Shown piece by piece: positions 1 to 7,048 of a stretch of DNA of 10,807 nt (positions are counted from its first letter, which is position 1; each line of letters starts with the position of its first letter). The translations under genes were made by a program, and so were the position numbers. Location of the stretch: positions 197 through 11,003 of the forward strand of contig DCTE01000177.1 of assembly GCA_002329405.1 (NCBI GenBank), read 5' to 3'. The notes beneath the pieces were generated by a model. It saw only the letters and a list, made by a program, of their open reading frames with translations. It was not told where the DNA came from and made no database searches. This DNA is from Ruminococcaceae bacterium UBA1448 (GTDB lineage: Bacteria; Bacillota; Clostridia; Oscillospirales; Ruminococcaceae).

Positions 1-552
1 ATCACAGCCTCTTGCCTTTGCCGCGTCGATCGAATCATACACAACAGCCGCCGGGTCAGCACCTTCTTTATGCTTGACGATATCGACGCCTGCCCGCTCG
101 GTCCAAACCTGCAGCTGGTCGATTGCAGCGGCGCGGAAGGTATCGGCAGCTGCAACCAGCACCTTTTTGCCCTGTGCCTTATATCCTGCCGCCAGCTTAC
201 CGACGGTCGTTGTCTTGCCGGCACCATTGACACCGATGACAAAGATAATCGAAGGGCGGGTGTTGATCTGGAAGGGATGTTCTTCCCGCAGCATATCCGC
301 GATGATCTCTTCCAACAGTCCCTTGACCACACCGGTATCGGTGGCGCCGGTTTCCTTGATCTTTTTACGGAGCTGTTCAATGATAGCCTCGGAGGTTTCG
401 ACTCCGACATCCGACATAATCAATGTTTCTTCCAGCTCTTCCAGAAAGTCCTCATCAATTTTGGTAAACGAGTTGATAACCCGTTCCACCTTCTGCATCA
501 TCGAATCCTTGGTTTTCCTGATGCCCTCTCTGATCTTTTCAAAAAAGCCCAT
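1..552 (-). CDS. ftsY: FtsY, signal recognition particle receptor GTPase (3' part missing)
   Basis: This is the SRP receptor. It docks ribosome-SRP complexes at the membrane and uses paired GTP hydrolysis with Ffh to pass nascent membrane proteins to the Sec translocon. Reading the minus strand from ATG 552 gives 184 codons, open to the window edge. Residues 1 to about 95 are the helical N domain, beginning MGFFEKIREG. The G domain follows, with G1/P-loop GVNGAGKTTT at 107-116 and the SRP-GTPase motif DTFRAAA at 137-143. The later motifs (DTAGR, TKLD) and the C-terminus lie outside the window, perhaps 120 residues. The start is fixed by AGGAGG at 565-560, seven bases upstream. It has the short Gram-positive form, without the long acidic A domain of E. 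coli FtsY. It follows smc after 30 bases and is probably co-transcribed. The P-loop alone could fit Ffh, but the N-terminal start and the smc neighbour favour FtsY. Confidence 0.96.
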   Translation of the reverse strand, partial: MGFFEKIREGIRKTKDSMMQKVERVINSFTKIDEDFLEELEETLIMSDVGVETSEAIIEQLRKKIKETGATDTGVVKGLLEEIIADMLREEHPFQINTRPSIIFVIGVNGAGKTTTVGKLAAGYKAQGKKVLVAAADTFRAAAIDQLQVWTERAGVDIVKHKEGADPAAVVYDSIDAAKARGCD

Positions 553-559
553 GTTTATT

Positions 560-565
560 CCTCCT
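560..565 (-). promoter_or_regulatory. Strong ribosome binding site of ftsY
   Basis: AGGAGG on the minus strand ends seven bases before the ftsY ATG at 552. It is a near-consensus Shine-Dalgarno sequence within the 30-base smc-ftsY gap. I see no terminator hairpin in that gap, so ftsY is likely read through from smc. Confidence 0.85.
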
Positions 566-582
566 ATCCGATTCAGGTCGCG

Positions 583-3500
583 TTACAGCTGTCCCTGCAA
601 ATTCTCAGACGACAGCTGAGAAATTTTCAGCTGCAGCAGCCTTGAAACACCGCTTTCCTGCATGGTCACGCCGTACAGGACATCCGCCTGTTCCATTGTA
701 CCCCGCCGGTGGGTGATCAGGATAAACTGCGTTTTATCGCAGATACTGCGCAGATAAGCCGCGTACCGGGAAACATTGACATCATCCAGTGCCGCCTCGA
801 TCTCATCCAACACACAAAACGGCGACGGACGGACCTTCAAAATCGCAAAATAGATCGCAACCGCAACCATTGCCTGTTCACCACCCGAAAGGGCCGCGAG
901 GTTTTTGATGATCTTTCCCGGCGGCTGGACGATGATTTCAATGCCGCATTCCAGCACATCTTCCGGGTCCTCCAGCTGCAAAGAGGCGTTGCCGCCCCCA
1001 AACAGCTCGGCAAATATTTTTCCAAAATTGCGGTTGATCGTATCAAATGCTGTGCTGAAGATGGTTTTCATCTCGCTGGTCAGATTTTCGATCAGCTGCA
1101 AAAGCTCATCTCTGGCCCCTGCCGCATCGTCCACCTGCGTCTTCAAAAACGCATACCGTCCCGAAACTTCCCGGTATTCCTCAATTGCCGCGACATTAAT
1201 ACTTCCCAGTGCCTTGATCCTGTTTTTGAGGATACCCAGCTGCCGGTTTCCTTCCGGCACGCTTTCCATCGGCACCCGAACCACTTCGGCTTCCCGTGGG
1301 GTCAGCTCATACTCCTCCCACAACCGGGAGACCAGATGGTCATAATCCCGCTGGATGGTTTGTTTCTGTTCATCCAGCCGGGCCTGCTCACCGGCGGCCC
1401 GTTCTTTCTGCAAAGATGCTTCCCGGGACTTCTGCCGCAGGGAGATGGTTTCACCTTCCAGACGGGTACGTTCTGCCAGGATCTGTTCATTTTTCTTTTC
1501 GTAATCAGTAATCTGCCGGGTAAAACTTTCAATTTCCTGTTTGCAGGTTTTGATGCTGCTCTCCAACCCGGAAAGGGTTTCTTCCAGCTTTTGCACCTCT
1601 TCTTTCAGCTGCTGCTGGCGTGCGGCAGCCTCCGCCCGCTCTTTCCCAAGGTTTTCCCTGCGCATCTGCGCCGCTTCGAGGTCCTTTTCCAGCACAACCC
1701 TGCGTACCGAAAAAGCCGACAGACGGGCTGCCAGTTGTTCCAGCTGGGTACTCAGCTGATCCTGCCGTCCCTGACGGGATGTCAGGCGGCTTTCGACCGA
1801 CTGTTTTTCCTCTTTCGCCTTTGCAAGCGAATCAGCCGCCGCATGGCTTTCCTGCCCGACAGCCGCGAGCTTTTCCTTGCACTGTGCAGCCTGCGCCCGG
1901 AAACTCTCCATCCGTTCACCTGCCGACTGCAACTCTGTCTCACAGCGCTTTTTTTCGCCCTCAAACCGGACATAATCCTCACCTGCAACGATCAGTTCGC
2001 TCCGGGTTCCCTCAATCTGGGCCTGAATCCCGTCCAGTTCCGCTTTTAATTCTTTTCCCTTTTGGGCAACCGCCTGTTTCTGACGGTGCAGGCTGTCTGC
2101 CTCCTGACGGAGTGCGGCTGCCTCTCCTCTCCGGCTGAGCAGGCCCTGGGTACGGGCCGCACTGCCGCCGGTAAAGGAACCGCCGACATTGACCTGCTGC
2201 CCGTCAAGGGTAACTACCCGGAAACGGTAGCGGTTTTTCTTTGCCATATCCGACGCTGCATCGAGGTCAGAGGCAATGACAATCCTGCCCAGCAAAAACC
2301 GGGCAATTCCCCGGTAAGCCGGATCGGTCTCAATCAGTTCGGAAGCCAGCCCGATAAAGCCCGGTTCCCTGTCCAATCCCGGCTGGTCCAGAAGGGTCCC
2401 CTTCACTGATGTCAGGGGAAGGAAGGTTGCTCTTCCCGCCTTTTCCCGCTGCAACCGACGGATACAGCTTTTGGCTGTCTCTTCGTCGGCGACAATCAGA
2501 TTCTGAAGCGCACCGCCAAGTGCCGTCTCAATTGCCAGCGCGTACTGGGACGGTACGCTGATCAGCTGAGCAACCGTTCCGTGAACGCCCTTCTGAACGC
2601 CGTTTTTCTGCCAGTTCAGCACCGACTTGACCGAGTGGGCAAAGCCCTCCATATTCTCTTCCAGGTCTCGCAGCAGGTTTGCCCGCTGTAGTTTTCCCTT
2701 TTCTTCCAGTTCCAGATCCTGGTACTGCTGCTGTAATCTTTTGAGGGCATCCTCCTTACCGGAAAACTTGATCTGCAGCCCCTTTTCGGTGTTGGTCAAC
2801 GATTCCCGTCTGGCGACAATCTCTTCCAACAGCCCGTCTACTTCAGCAATTGCAGCCTTTTGCTGAACCGTCTTTTCCTCTGCCGACCGGATACCTTCTT
2901 CCGCTTCCCGCAGACGGAGCCGTTCATCCGCTGCCGAACGCTCCGACGCGGTAATCGTCATGCTGAAACGGGAAATATCCAGTGCCAGCGCGCTGAGCTT
3001 TGCCTGTAGGTCTCCCGTCTCGGAATCATAGCTTTTTCCTTTTTCCAACAGCTTTTGCTGTTCTTCTCTGGCGAGCTGTTCTTCCTTTTGCAGCGACTCA
3101 AGTTTCTGTTCCAGCCCTTTTTCCTCTTCCGAAGCCGCCAGAATAGCTGCTGCACGCTCGCCCGCCTGTGCGTCCGCCCCCGCAATCTCGTTCTTCATCC
3201 GCTTCTGTTCCAATAAACAGTGGGTGCGTTCATTCTCATGCACCGCAATATCCGACCGGTGGGATGCGATCCTATTTTGCAGATTTTCCCGAATCTGACG
3301 GTACTCCTCACTTTTGGTCAGACAGTTCTGTGTCCGGGTAAACGTTTCCTGAATCTGCTGTTCAATCCGGTCTGCCTCAGCCTGTAACCGTTCTGCGTCT
3401 CCGCGGGCAATCAGGCACTTGTTTTCCTGCTCACGCAGCGACTCCCGGTAACTATCCAGCGTCTGGAGCCAGAGGGAGACTTCCAGTTTCTTTTTTTCTT

Positions 3501-4158
3501 CCGACAGGCTTAAAAACTGCTCTGCTTTCTCGGACTGTTCTTTCAGCGGCCCGACTCTGCTTTCCAGTTCGGACAGGATATCATACAGCCGGAGCAGGTT
3601 TTCCTGTGCCTGGGTCAGTTTCCGTTCCGCCTCTTCCCTGCGGTAACGGTATTTCGCAATACCCGCCGCCTCTTCAAAGATTTCCCGCCGTTCCCGGCTT
3701 TTCGCGGCGATGATTTCGGCAATACGCCCCTGTCCGATCATCGAATAGCCGTCTTTGCCCAGGCCGGTATCCATCAGCATCTCATTCAATTCCCGCAGCC
3801 GGATAGTACGTCCATTGAGGAGATATTCACTTTCACCGCTCCGGTAATATCGCCGGGTGATGGTGACCGCGTCCTCTTCCACCGGCAAAGTCCGGTCGGT
3901 ATTGTCAAAGGTCAATGAAACGCAGGCACTGCCCATCGGCTTGCGGGACGCAGTACCGGCGAAGATGACATCTTCCATCTTGCCGCCGCGCAGGGTCTTG
4001 GTGGACTGTTCCCCCAGCACCCAGCGCATTGCGTCGCTGATGTTTGACTTGCCGCTCCCATTTGGGCCAACGACGACCGTCATACCCTTGTCAAAATCTA
4101 TCTTTGTCTTATCTGGAAAGGATTTAAACCCCTGTATCTCCAGGGAACTCAAACGCAT
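583..4158 (-). CDS. smc: SMC, chromosome segregation ATPase
   Basis: This is the core ATPase of the bacterial SMC-ScpAB condensin, which organises and helps segregate chromosomes by loading onto and extruding DNA. It has 1191 residues, the usual size, and is complete. The N-terminal head has Walker A GPNGSGKS at 31-38 and the Q-loop motif YSMIGQGR at 138-145. Two coiled-coil arms (about 170-510 and 675-1010, rich in E, Q, K, R, A and L) flank the hinge at about 520-665, which contains GGSFTGGS at 659-666. The C-terminal head carries the ABC signature LSGGEQA at 1090-1096, Walker B FCVLDE at 1114-1119, the D-loop region AALDD and an H-loop ITHRRGT at 1148-1154. The signature has Gln where SMC proteins commonly have Lys (LSGGEKA). 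It starts three bases after the radical SAM stop and precedes ftsY. ScpA and ScpB are not in the window. Confidence 0.98.
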   Translation of the reverse strand: MRLSSLEIQGFKSFPDKTKIDFDKGMTVVVGPNGSGKSNISDAMRWVLGEQSTKTLRGGKMEDVIFAGTASRKPMGSACVSLTFDNTDRTLPVEEDAVTITRRYYRSGESEYLLNGRTIRLRELNEMLMDTGLGKDGYSMIGQGRIAEIIAAKSRERREIFEEAAGIAKYRYRREEAERKLTQAQENLLRLYDILSELESRVGPLKEQSEKAEQFLSLSEEKKKLEVSLWLQTLDSYRESLREQENKCLIARGDAERLQAEADRIEQQIQETFTRTQNCLTKSEEYRQIRENLQNRIASHRSDIAVHENERTHCLLEQKRMKNEIAGADAQAGERAAAILAASEEEKGLEQKLESLQKEEQLAREEQQKLLEKGKSYDSETGDLQAKLSALALDISRFSMTITASERSAADERLRLREAEEGIRSAEEKTVQQKAAIAEVDGLLEEIVARRESLTNTEKGLQIKFSGKEDALKRLQQQYQDLELEEKGKLQRANLLRDLEENMEGFAHSVKSVLNWQKNGVQKGVHGTVAQLISVPSQYALAIETALGGALQNLIVADEETAKSCIRRLQREKAGRATFLPLTSVKGTLLDQPGLDREPGFIGLASELIETDPAYRGIARFLLGRIVIASDLDAASDMAKKNRYRFRVVTLDGQQVNVGGSFTGGSAARTQGLLSRRGEAAALRQEADSLHRQKQAVAQKGKELKAELDGIQAQIEGTRSELIVAGEDYVRFEGEKKRCETELQSAGERMESFRAQAAQCKEKLAAVGQESHAAADSLAKAKEEKQSVESRLTSRQGRQDQLSTQLEQLAARLSAFSVRRVVLEKDLEAAQMRRENLGKERAEAAARQQQLKEEVQKLEETLSGLESSIKTCKQEIESFTRQITDYEKKNEQILAERTRLEGETISLRQKSREASLQKERAAGEQARLDEQKQTIQRDYDHLVSRLWEEYELTPREAEVVRVPMESVPEGNRQLGILKNRIKALGSINVAAIEEYREVSGRYAFLKTQVDDAAGARDELLQLIENLTSEMKTIFSTAFDTINRNFGKIFAELFGGGNASLQLEDPEDVLECGIEIIVQPPGKIIKNLAALSGGEQAMVAVAIYFAILKVRPSPFCVLDEIEAALDDVNVSRYAAYLRSICDKTQFILITHRRGTMEQADVLYGVTMQESGVSRLLQLKISQLSSENLQGQL

Positions 4159-4174
4159 CCATTAAACCCCTCTC
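4159..4174 (-). promoter_or_regulatory. smc translation start region with two candidate ATGs
   Basis: The minus strand carries GAGAGGGG at 4174-4167, followed by the radical SAM stop TAA (4164-4162). An ATG overlaps that stop (4162-4160) and a second ATG lies at 4158. Only the ATG at 4158 is in frame with SMC (MRLSSLEIQGFKSF). It sits eight bases after the Shine-Dalgarno run, a good spacing, against four bases for the upstream out-of-frame ATG. Ribosomes finishing the radical SAM gene are placed to restart on smc. Confidence 0.75.
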
Positions 4175-5217
4175 TGCAAATATCCGTTACTGCCTATCTT
4201 TTTACACACGGCTGTATCTTCTGTCAGCAGCATACCGCCAGGCTGTACGTCCGATGCACGAACAGTCACCTGAAATCCCATCTGCTGCCAATGGCAGATA
4301 TTTTCCCGCTTCTGTCCAACCGCACGGGAAACATCCTTTGACGATACCCGCAGCAGCACCCGGCTCCCAGCTGCAAACCTGCACAGTTCCCGGTCAACCT
4401 GATCACGGAACAGTCTTGACTCGCACAGTTCCCGGAAAGCAGGGTGATAAGCCCCGCCAACCATCTGCTCTTCCAGTGTCCGGGAAGCATGCAGCCCAAG
4501 GCGAATCACCGGAATACCGGCCAAATCCATCTGCGCAAGGATACCAGCGCAGACATCCACCGCCTCATCCAGTCCCATTGGGACAAAACTGCCATCCACC
4601 ATCCATTTTTCCAGCACCGTTCCCCGCAATACGACAGTCGGATAAATCCGCAGCATATCCGGGTGAAGTTCCAGTACCCCGCGCACCGTCTTTTCCAGCG
4701 TTTCGGGGGTATCTCCCGGCAGACCGGTCATGATCTGGAGCCCAACCTGAAACCCGTTTTGCCGCAGCAGTTTGACCGCTGAAAAGACGTCCTGTGCGGT
4801 ATGGCCCCGCCGGTTGCGCAAAAGCACCGTGTCATCCAGACTCTGCGCCCCGAGTTCGACTGTAGTCATCCCGTATCTTCTGAGCAGCGCGAGTATTTCA
4901 TCCGTTATCCCGTCAGGACGGGTGGAACAGCGCAATACAGCAGCCTGTCCGCTTTGCAGATAAGGCTGTGCCTCTTCCAAAAAGGCAGCCATCAGCTTCT
5001 GCGGCAGACAGGTAAAGCTCCCACCAAAAAAGGCGATCTCAGTTCCCGCCGGCTGCTGATGAGAAAACGCCTGCCGGAGTTCATTTGCGACTGTCTCGGG
5101 CGTGACCAGCTGCTGCTGACCGGAGATGCTTTTCTGATCACAAAAGGAACAGTGATGCGGACAGCCCATATGCGGGATAAACAGCGGAACGATTGCCGCA
5201 CGCACCGTCTTTCCCAT
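4162..5217 (-). CDS. Elp3-like radical SAM protein, function unassigned
   Basis: This is a radical S-adenosylmethionine enzyme of 351 residues. The [4Fe-4S] cluster motif CPHHCSFC has the classical CX3CX2C spacing (C19, C23, C26). GGSF at 65-68 is the likely SAM-binding segment. CSTRPD (97-102), ELGAQSLDD (121-129), RRGHT (136-140), MTGLPGDT (163-170) and IYPTVVLRGT (191-200) are hallmarks of the Elp3/COG1243-like radical SAM core. The last 100 or so residues look like the C-terminal domain that follows this core in Elp3-like proteins. Elp3 proper modifies tRNA wobble uridine and also carries an acetyltransferase domain, which is absent here. A tRNA or RNA substrate is therefore only an inference. 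The ATG overlaps the rnc stop as TAATG, with only a weak Shine-Dalgarno, so translation is probably coupled to rnc. It leads directly into smc. The family is clear; the substrate is not known to me. Confidence 0.9.
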   Translation of the reverse strand: MGKTVRAAIVPLFIPHMGCPHHCSFCDQKSISGQQQLVTPETVANELRQAFSHQQPAGTEIAFFGGSFTCLPQKLMAAFLEEAQPYLQSGQAAVLRCSTRPDGITDEILALLRRYGMTTVELGAQSLDDTVLLRNRRGHTAQDVFSAVKLLRQNGFQVGLQIMTGLPGDTPETLEKTVRGVLELHPDMLRIYPTVVLRGTVLEKWMVDGSFVPMGLDEAVDVCAGILAQMDLAGIPVIRLGLHASRTLEEQMVGGAYHPAFRELCESRLFRDQVDRELCRFAAGSRVLLRVSSKDVSRAVGQKRENICHWQQMGFQVTVRASDVQPGGMLLTEDTAVCKKIGSNGYLQRGV

Positions 5218-5927
5218 TAAAGCTCATATCCCATCAGTTCCAACGCTTCCCGGGCAGCATTCTGTTCCGCCTGTTTTTTGCTGGAAGCAGTACCGGTACC
5301 GATTACATTGGAGTTGAGCAGTACCTCGGCAGTAAAGACCTTGGCATGGTCAGGGCCGTGTTCATCTACCAGCCGGTAGGTAACCTTTTCTTCCTTGTTT
5401 TGCTGGACAACCTCCTGCAAAGCCGTTTTATAGTCGGACAGCGGGCTCTGTTTGCGGATATCAATGTTTTTGGGGATAAAATGCAGGACAAACCGCTGTG
5501 CCTCCTCATAACCGCCATCCAGATAAATGGCTGCCAGCACTGCTTCAAAGGCATCCGCGATAATCGACGGGCGCTGCCGTCCGCCGGTCAGCTCCTCCCC
5601 CTTACCCAGACGCAGATATTTGCCCAGTTCCAGCTCGGCGGCAAATACATCCAGTGCCTTCTCACAGACAAGGCTGGCCCGCATCTTGGTTAATACCCCT
5701 TCGGGAAGATCCTTATAATTCAAAAAGAGATAACGCGCAACAATGACCGACAGGACCGAGTCACCCAAAAATTCCAGACGTTCATTATTTTTCAGGTGCT
5801 TATGTCCTTCGTTTGCATAGGAAGAATGGGTCAGTGCCTGCTCCAGATAGGAAATCCGCTTAAAGGTATATCCAATCTTTTTCTCAAATTCCTCAAGATT
5901 TTCACTGTTTTCATAAACTGTCGACAT
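5217..5927 (-). CDS. rnc: Ribonuclease III
   Basis: This is the double-strand-specific endoribonuclease that matures rRNA precursors and cleaves structured mRNAs and antisense duplexes. From ATG 5927 it has 236 residues, the normal length. The catalytic domain covers about 10-155, with signature NERLEFLGDSVL at 48-59 (E49, E52 and D56 correspond to the acidic cluster). A second acidic pair is D125 and E128 in ADAFEA. A double-stranded RNA-binding domain covers about 163-232, ending in SSKKQAEQNAAREAL. All expected metal ligands appear present. The frame stays open upstream to a TTG at 6038, but those 37 codons are Arg/Pro-rich, do not look like RNase III and would run through two hairpins. 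AAGG at 5940-5937, nine bases before ATG 5927, supports the shorter form. An ATG at 5936 overlaps that site and is less likely. The gene ends as TAATG with the radical SAM gene. Confidence 0.95.
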   Translation of the reverse strand: MSTVYENSENLEEFEKKIGYTFKRISYLEQALTHSSYANEGHKHLKNNERLEFLGDSVLSVIVARYLFLNYKDLPEGVLTKMRASLVCEKALDVFAAELELGKYLRLGKGEELTGGRQRPSIIADAFEAVLAAIYLDGGYEEAQRFVLHFIPKNIDIRKQSPLSDYKTALQEVVQQNKEEKVTYRLVDEHGPDHAKVFTAEVLLNSNVIGTGTASSKKQAEQNAAREALELMGYEL

Positions 5928-5936
5928 ATTTTTCAT

Positions 5937-5940
5937 CCTT
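5937..5940 (-). promoter_or_regulatory. rnc ribosome binding site that sets the start at 5927
   Basis: AAGG sits within GGGAAAGGATG on the minus strand, nine bases upstream of the ATG at 5927. It overlaps the alternative in-frame ATG at 5936, which therefore lacks usable spacing. A TTG at 6038 would give a 37-residue extension without family resemblance. Confidence 0.7.
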
Positions 5941-5956
5941 TCCCGCGGTCCCTCAG

Positions 5957-5982
5957 GCATCGGGAAACTGTTTTCCAGATGC
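5957..5982 (-). other. Second stem-loop in the rnc leader
   Basis: In the minus-strand RNA GATGC-type arms close a hairpin. Bases 5978-5982 pair with 5957-5961 (five pairs). A single 1x1 mismatch (5977 against 5962) follows, then 5972-5976 pair with 5963-5967 (five pairs), leaving a four-base loop. The structure ends 16 bases before the rnc Shine-Dalgarno. Pairing was read directly from the sequence. A role in rnc expression is inference. Confidence 0.5.
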
Positions 5983-5985
5983 ATC

Positions 5986-6024
5986 AAAAACCGCCGACAG
6001 CCCCGGACGGAAACCCGCCCGGGG
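5986..6024 (-). other. GC-rich stem-loop followed by a U-run, plsX-rnc spacer
   Basis: The transcript folds 6024-6015 against 6010-6001. The two ten-base arms are CCCCGGGCGG and CCGUCCGGGG, fully paired with one G-U wobble and a four-base loop. Ten bases later comes UUUUU (5990-5986). An alternative five-pair stem (6010-6006 with 5995-5991) ends directly against the U-run and would compete with the right arm of the large hairpin. The stem could be a weak or partial terminator after plsX, a stabilising or processing hairpin, or an RNase III target. The distance from the main hairpin to the U-run argues against a simple strong terminator. Confidence 0.5.
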
Positions 6025-6034
6025 AACTTGTTCA

Positions 6035-7048
6035 TCAATCTTCTTTTTCCTTTGCCGCTTCTTCCCGCAGGGTAGCGAGTGCCTGGGAGATCGCATCATT
6101 GACGCCGCCAGAGACAAAATCCCGCGCCTGACGGATTGCATTTTTGAAAGCGTAGCCGTTGGAACTGCCGTGAGCCTTAATGACCGGCATCGCAGCCCCC
6201 AGCAGCGGTGCACCGCCGTATTCGGTATAATCCATCGACTTTTTGAATGCCTTGATTTTACCCAGCAGCATCAGCGCCGCCACCTTGCCGGCGCCGGTAA
6301 ACATCCCCTTGACCATTTTTGCGAACATCGAGCCCAGCCCTTCGGTCAGTTTGAGGATAATATTTCCGGTAAAGCCGTCGGCAACTGCGACATCGACTTC
6401 CCCTGCCGGAATATCACGCGCTTCAACGTTACCGGTAAAGTTGATGGGTGCCTTGGTCAGCAGTGCATAGGCTTCCTTCTGGAGATCGCCGCCCTTGGTA
6501 TCTTCCGTGCCGACATTCACCAGGCCGACCTTCGGATTTTTGATACCCATGACCTTTTCCATGTAAATGCTGCCCATAATGCCGAAATGCAGCAGCGTCT
6601 CCGGCTTGCAATCAAGATTTGCACCGGCATCCATCAGCAGATAGCAGCCTTTGATGGTTGGAATAACCGTTGCAAGGCCGGCACGTTTAATGCCTTTCAG
6701 GCGTTTGATGATAAAGTTTGCACCGACAACAATTGCACCGGTACTGCCGCCGCTGACAAAGGCGTCGCCCTTTCCTTCCTTGAGCAGTTTAAAGGCAACT
6801 GCCATCGAACTTTCCGACTTTGCCTTCAGCAGTGTCACCGGATCGTCGTGCATCGAAATTACATCCGGGGCATGGACAATTTCAATACCATCCAGTGAAA
6901 TCTGATGTTCAGCAGCCGTCTTACGGATAACCTGTTCATCGCCGGTTACAATCAGATCTACTCCATATTCTTTGACCGCTGCACTACAACCTTCCAGTAC
7001 GGCGAGCGGCGCATTATCCCCACCGAATCCGTCAACAATAATTTTCAT
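6035..7048 (-). CDS. plsX: PlsX, phosphate acyltransferase
   Basis: PlsX is a peripheral membrane enzyme that converts acyl-ACP plus phosphate to acyl-phosphate and ACP. The product feeds the PlsY glycerol-3-phosphate acyltransferase at the first committed step of phospholipid synthesis. The protein has 337 residues, the usual length. Family motifs in order are IIVDGFGGDNAP at 3-14, SGGSTGA, the LMDAGANLDC segment, NVGTEDTKGG, GNVEARDI, VADGFTGNIILK and YTEYGGAPLLG. The first motif has GFGGD where many homologues have AMGGD, and SGGSTGA varies from the common SAGNTGA. The start is fixed by that N-terminal motif and AAGGA at 7062-7058, nine bases upstream. Its ATG overlaps the acetyltransferase stop as ATGA, which suggests translational coupling. 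The ACP gene that often follows plsX is absent; rnc comes next after 107 bases. Confidence 0.97.
   Translation of the reverse strand: MKIIVDGFGGDNAPLAVLEGCSAAVKEYGVDLIVTGDEQVIRKTAAEHQISLDGIEIVHAPDVISMHDDPVTLLKAKSESSMAVAFKLLKEGKGDAFVSGGSTGAIVVGANFIIKRLKGIKRAGLATVIPTIKGCYLLMDAGANLDCKPETLLHFGIMGSIYMEKVMGIKNPKVGLVNVGTEDTKGGDLQKEAYALLTKAPINFTGNVEARDIPAGEVDVAVADGFTGNIILKLTEGLGSMFAKMVKGMFTGAGKVAALMLLGKIKAFKKSMDYTEYGGAPLLGAAMPVIKAHGSSNGYAFKNAIRQARDFVSGGVNDAISQALATLREEAAKEKED

Noticed and set aside
70..645. 191-codon plus-strand open frame at the left edge
   Set aside because: It is the reverse of the ftsY reading frame and the smc 3' end. The minus-strand translation gives an unmistakable FtsY with P-loop and DTFRAAA.
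709..2049. 446-codon plus-strand open frame antisense to smc
   Set aside because: It has no recognisable domain and lies fully opposite the coiled-coil and C-terminal head coding region of a clear SMC. The long open frame arises because codons that would create antisense stops (TTA, CTA, TCA) are scarce in smc.
5986..6024. Strong intrinsic terminator after plsX
   Set aside because: The U-run is ten bases away from the main hairpin and only five long, and the downstream genes lack a visible promoter. It is listed as a structured element, not as a terminator.
5928..6038. N-terminal extension of RNase III from TTG 6038
   Set aside because: The 37 extra residues do not resemble RNase III, run through two hairpins and lack a good binding site. 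ATG 5927 with AAGG gives a normal length protein.
5953..6213. 86-codon minus-strand frame overlapping the plsX end and the spacer, possible small gene
   Set aside because: It is mostly out of frame inside plsX, shows no domain or good ribosome binding site, and its composition matches a frame-shifted shadow.
6170..6898. 242-codon plus-strand open frame antisense to plsX
   Set aside because: It lies entirely inside a complete PlsX gene on the other strand, has no family motif and no convincing ribosome binding site.
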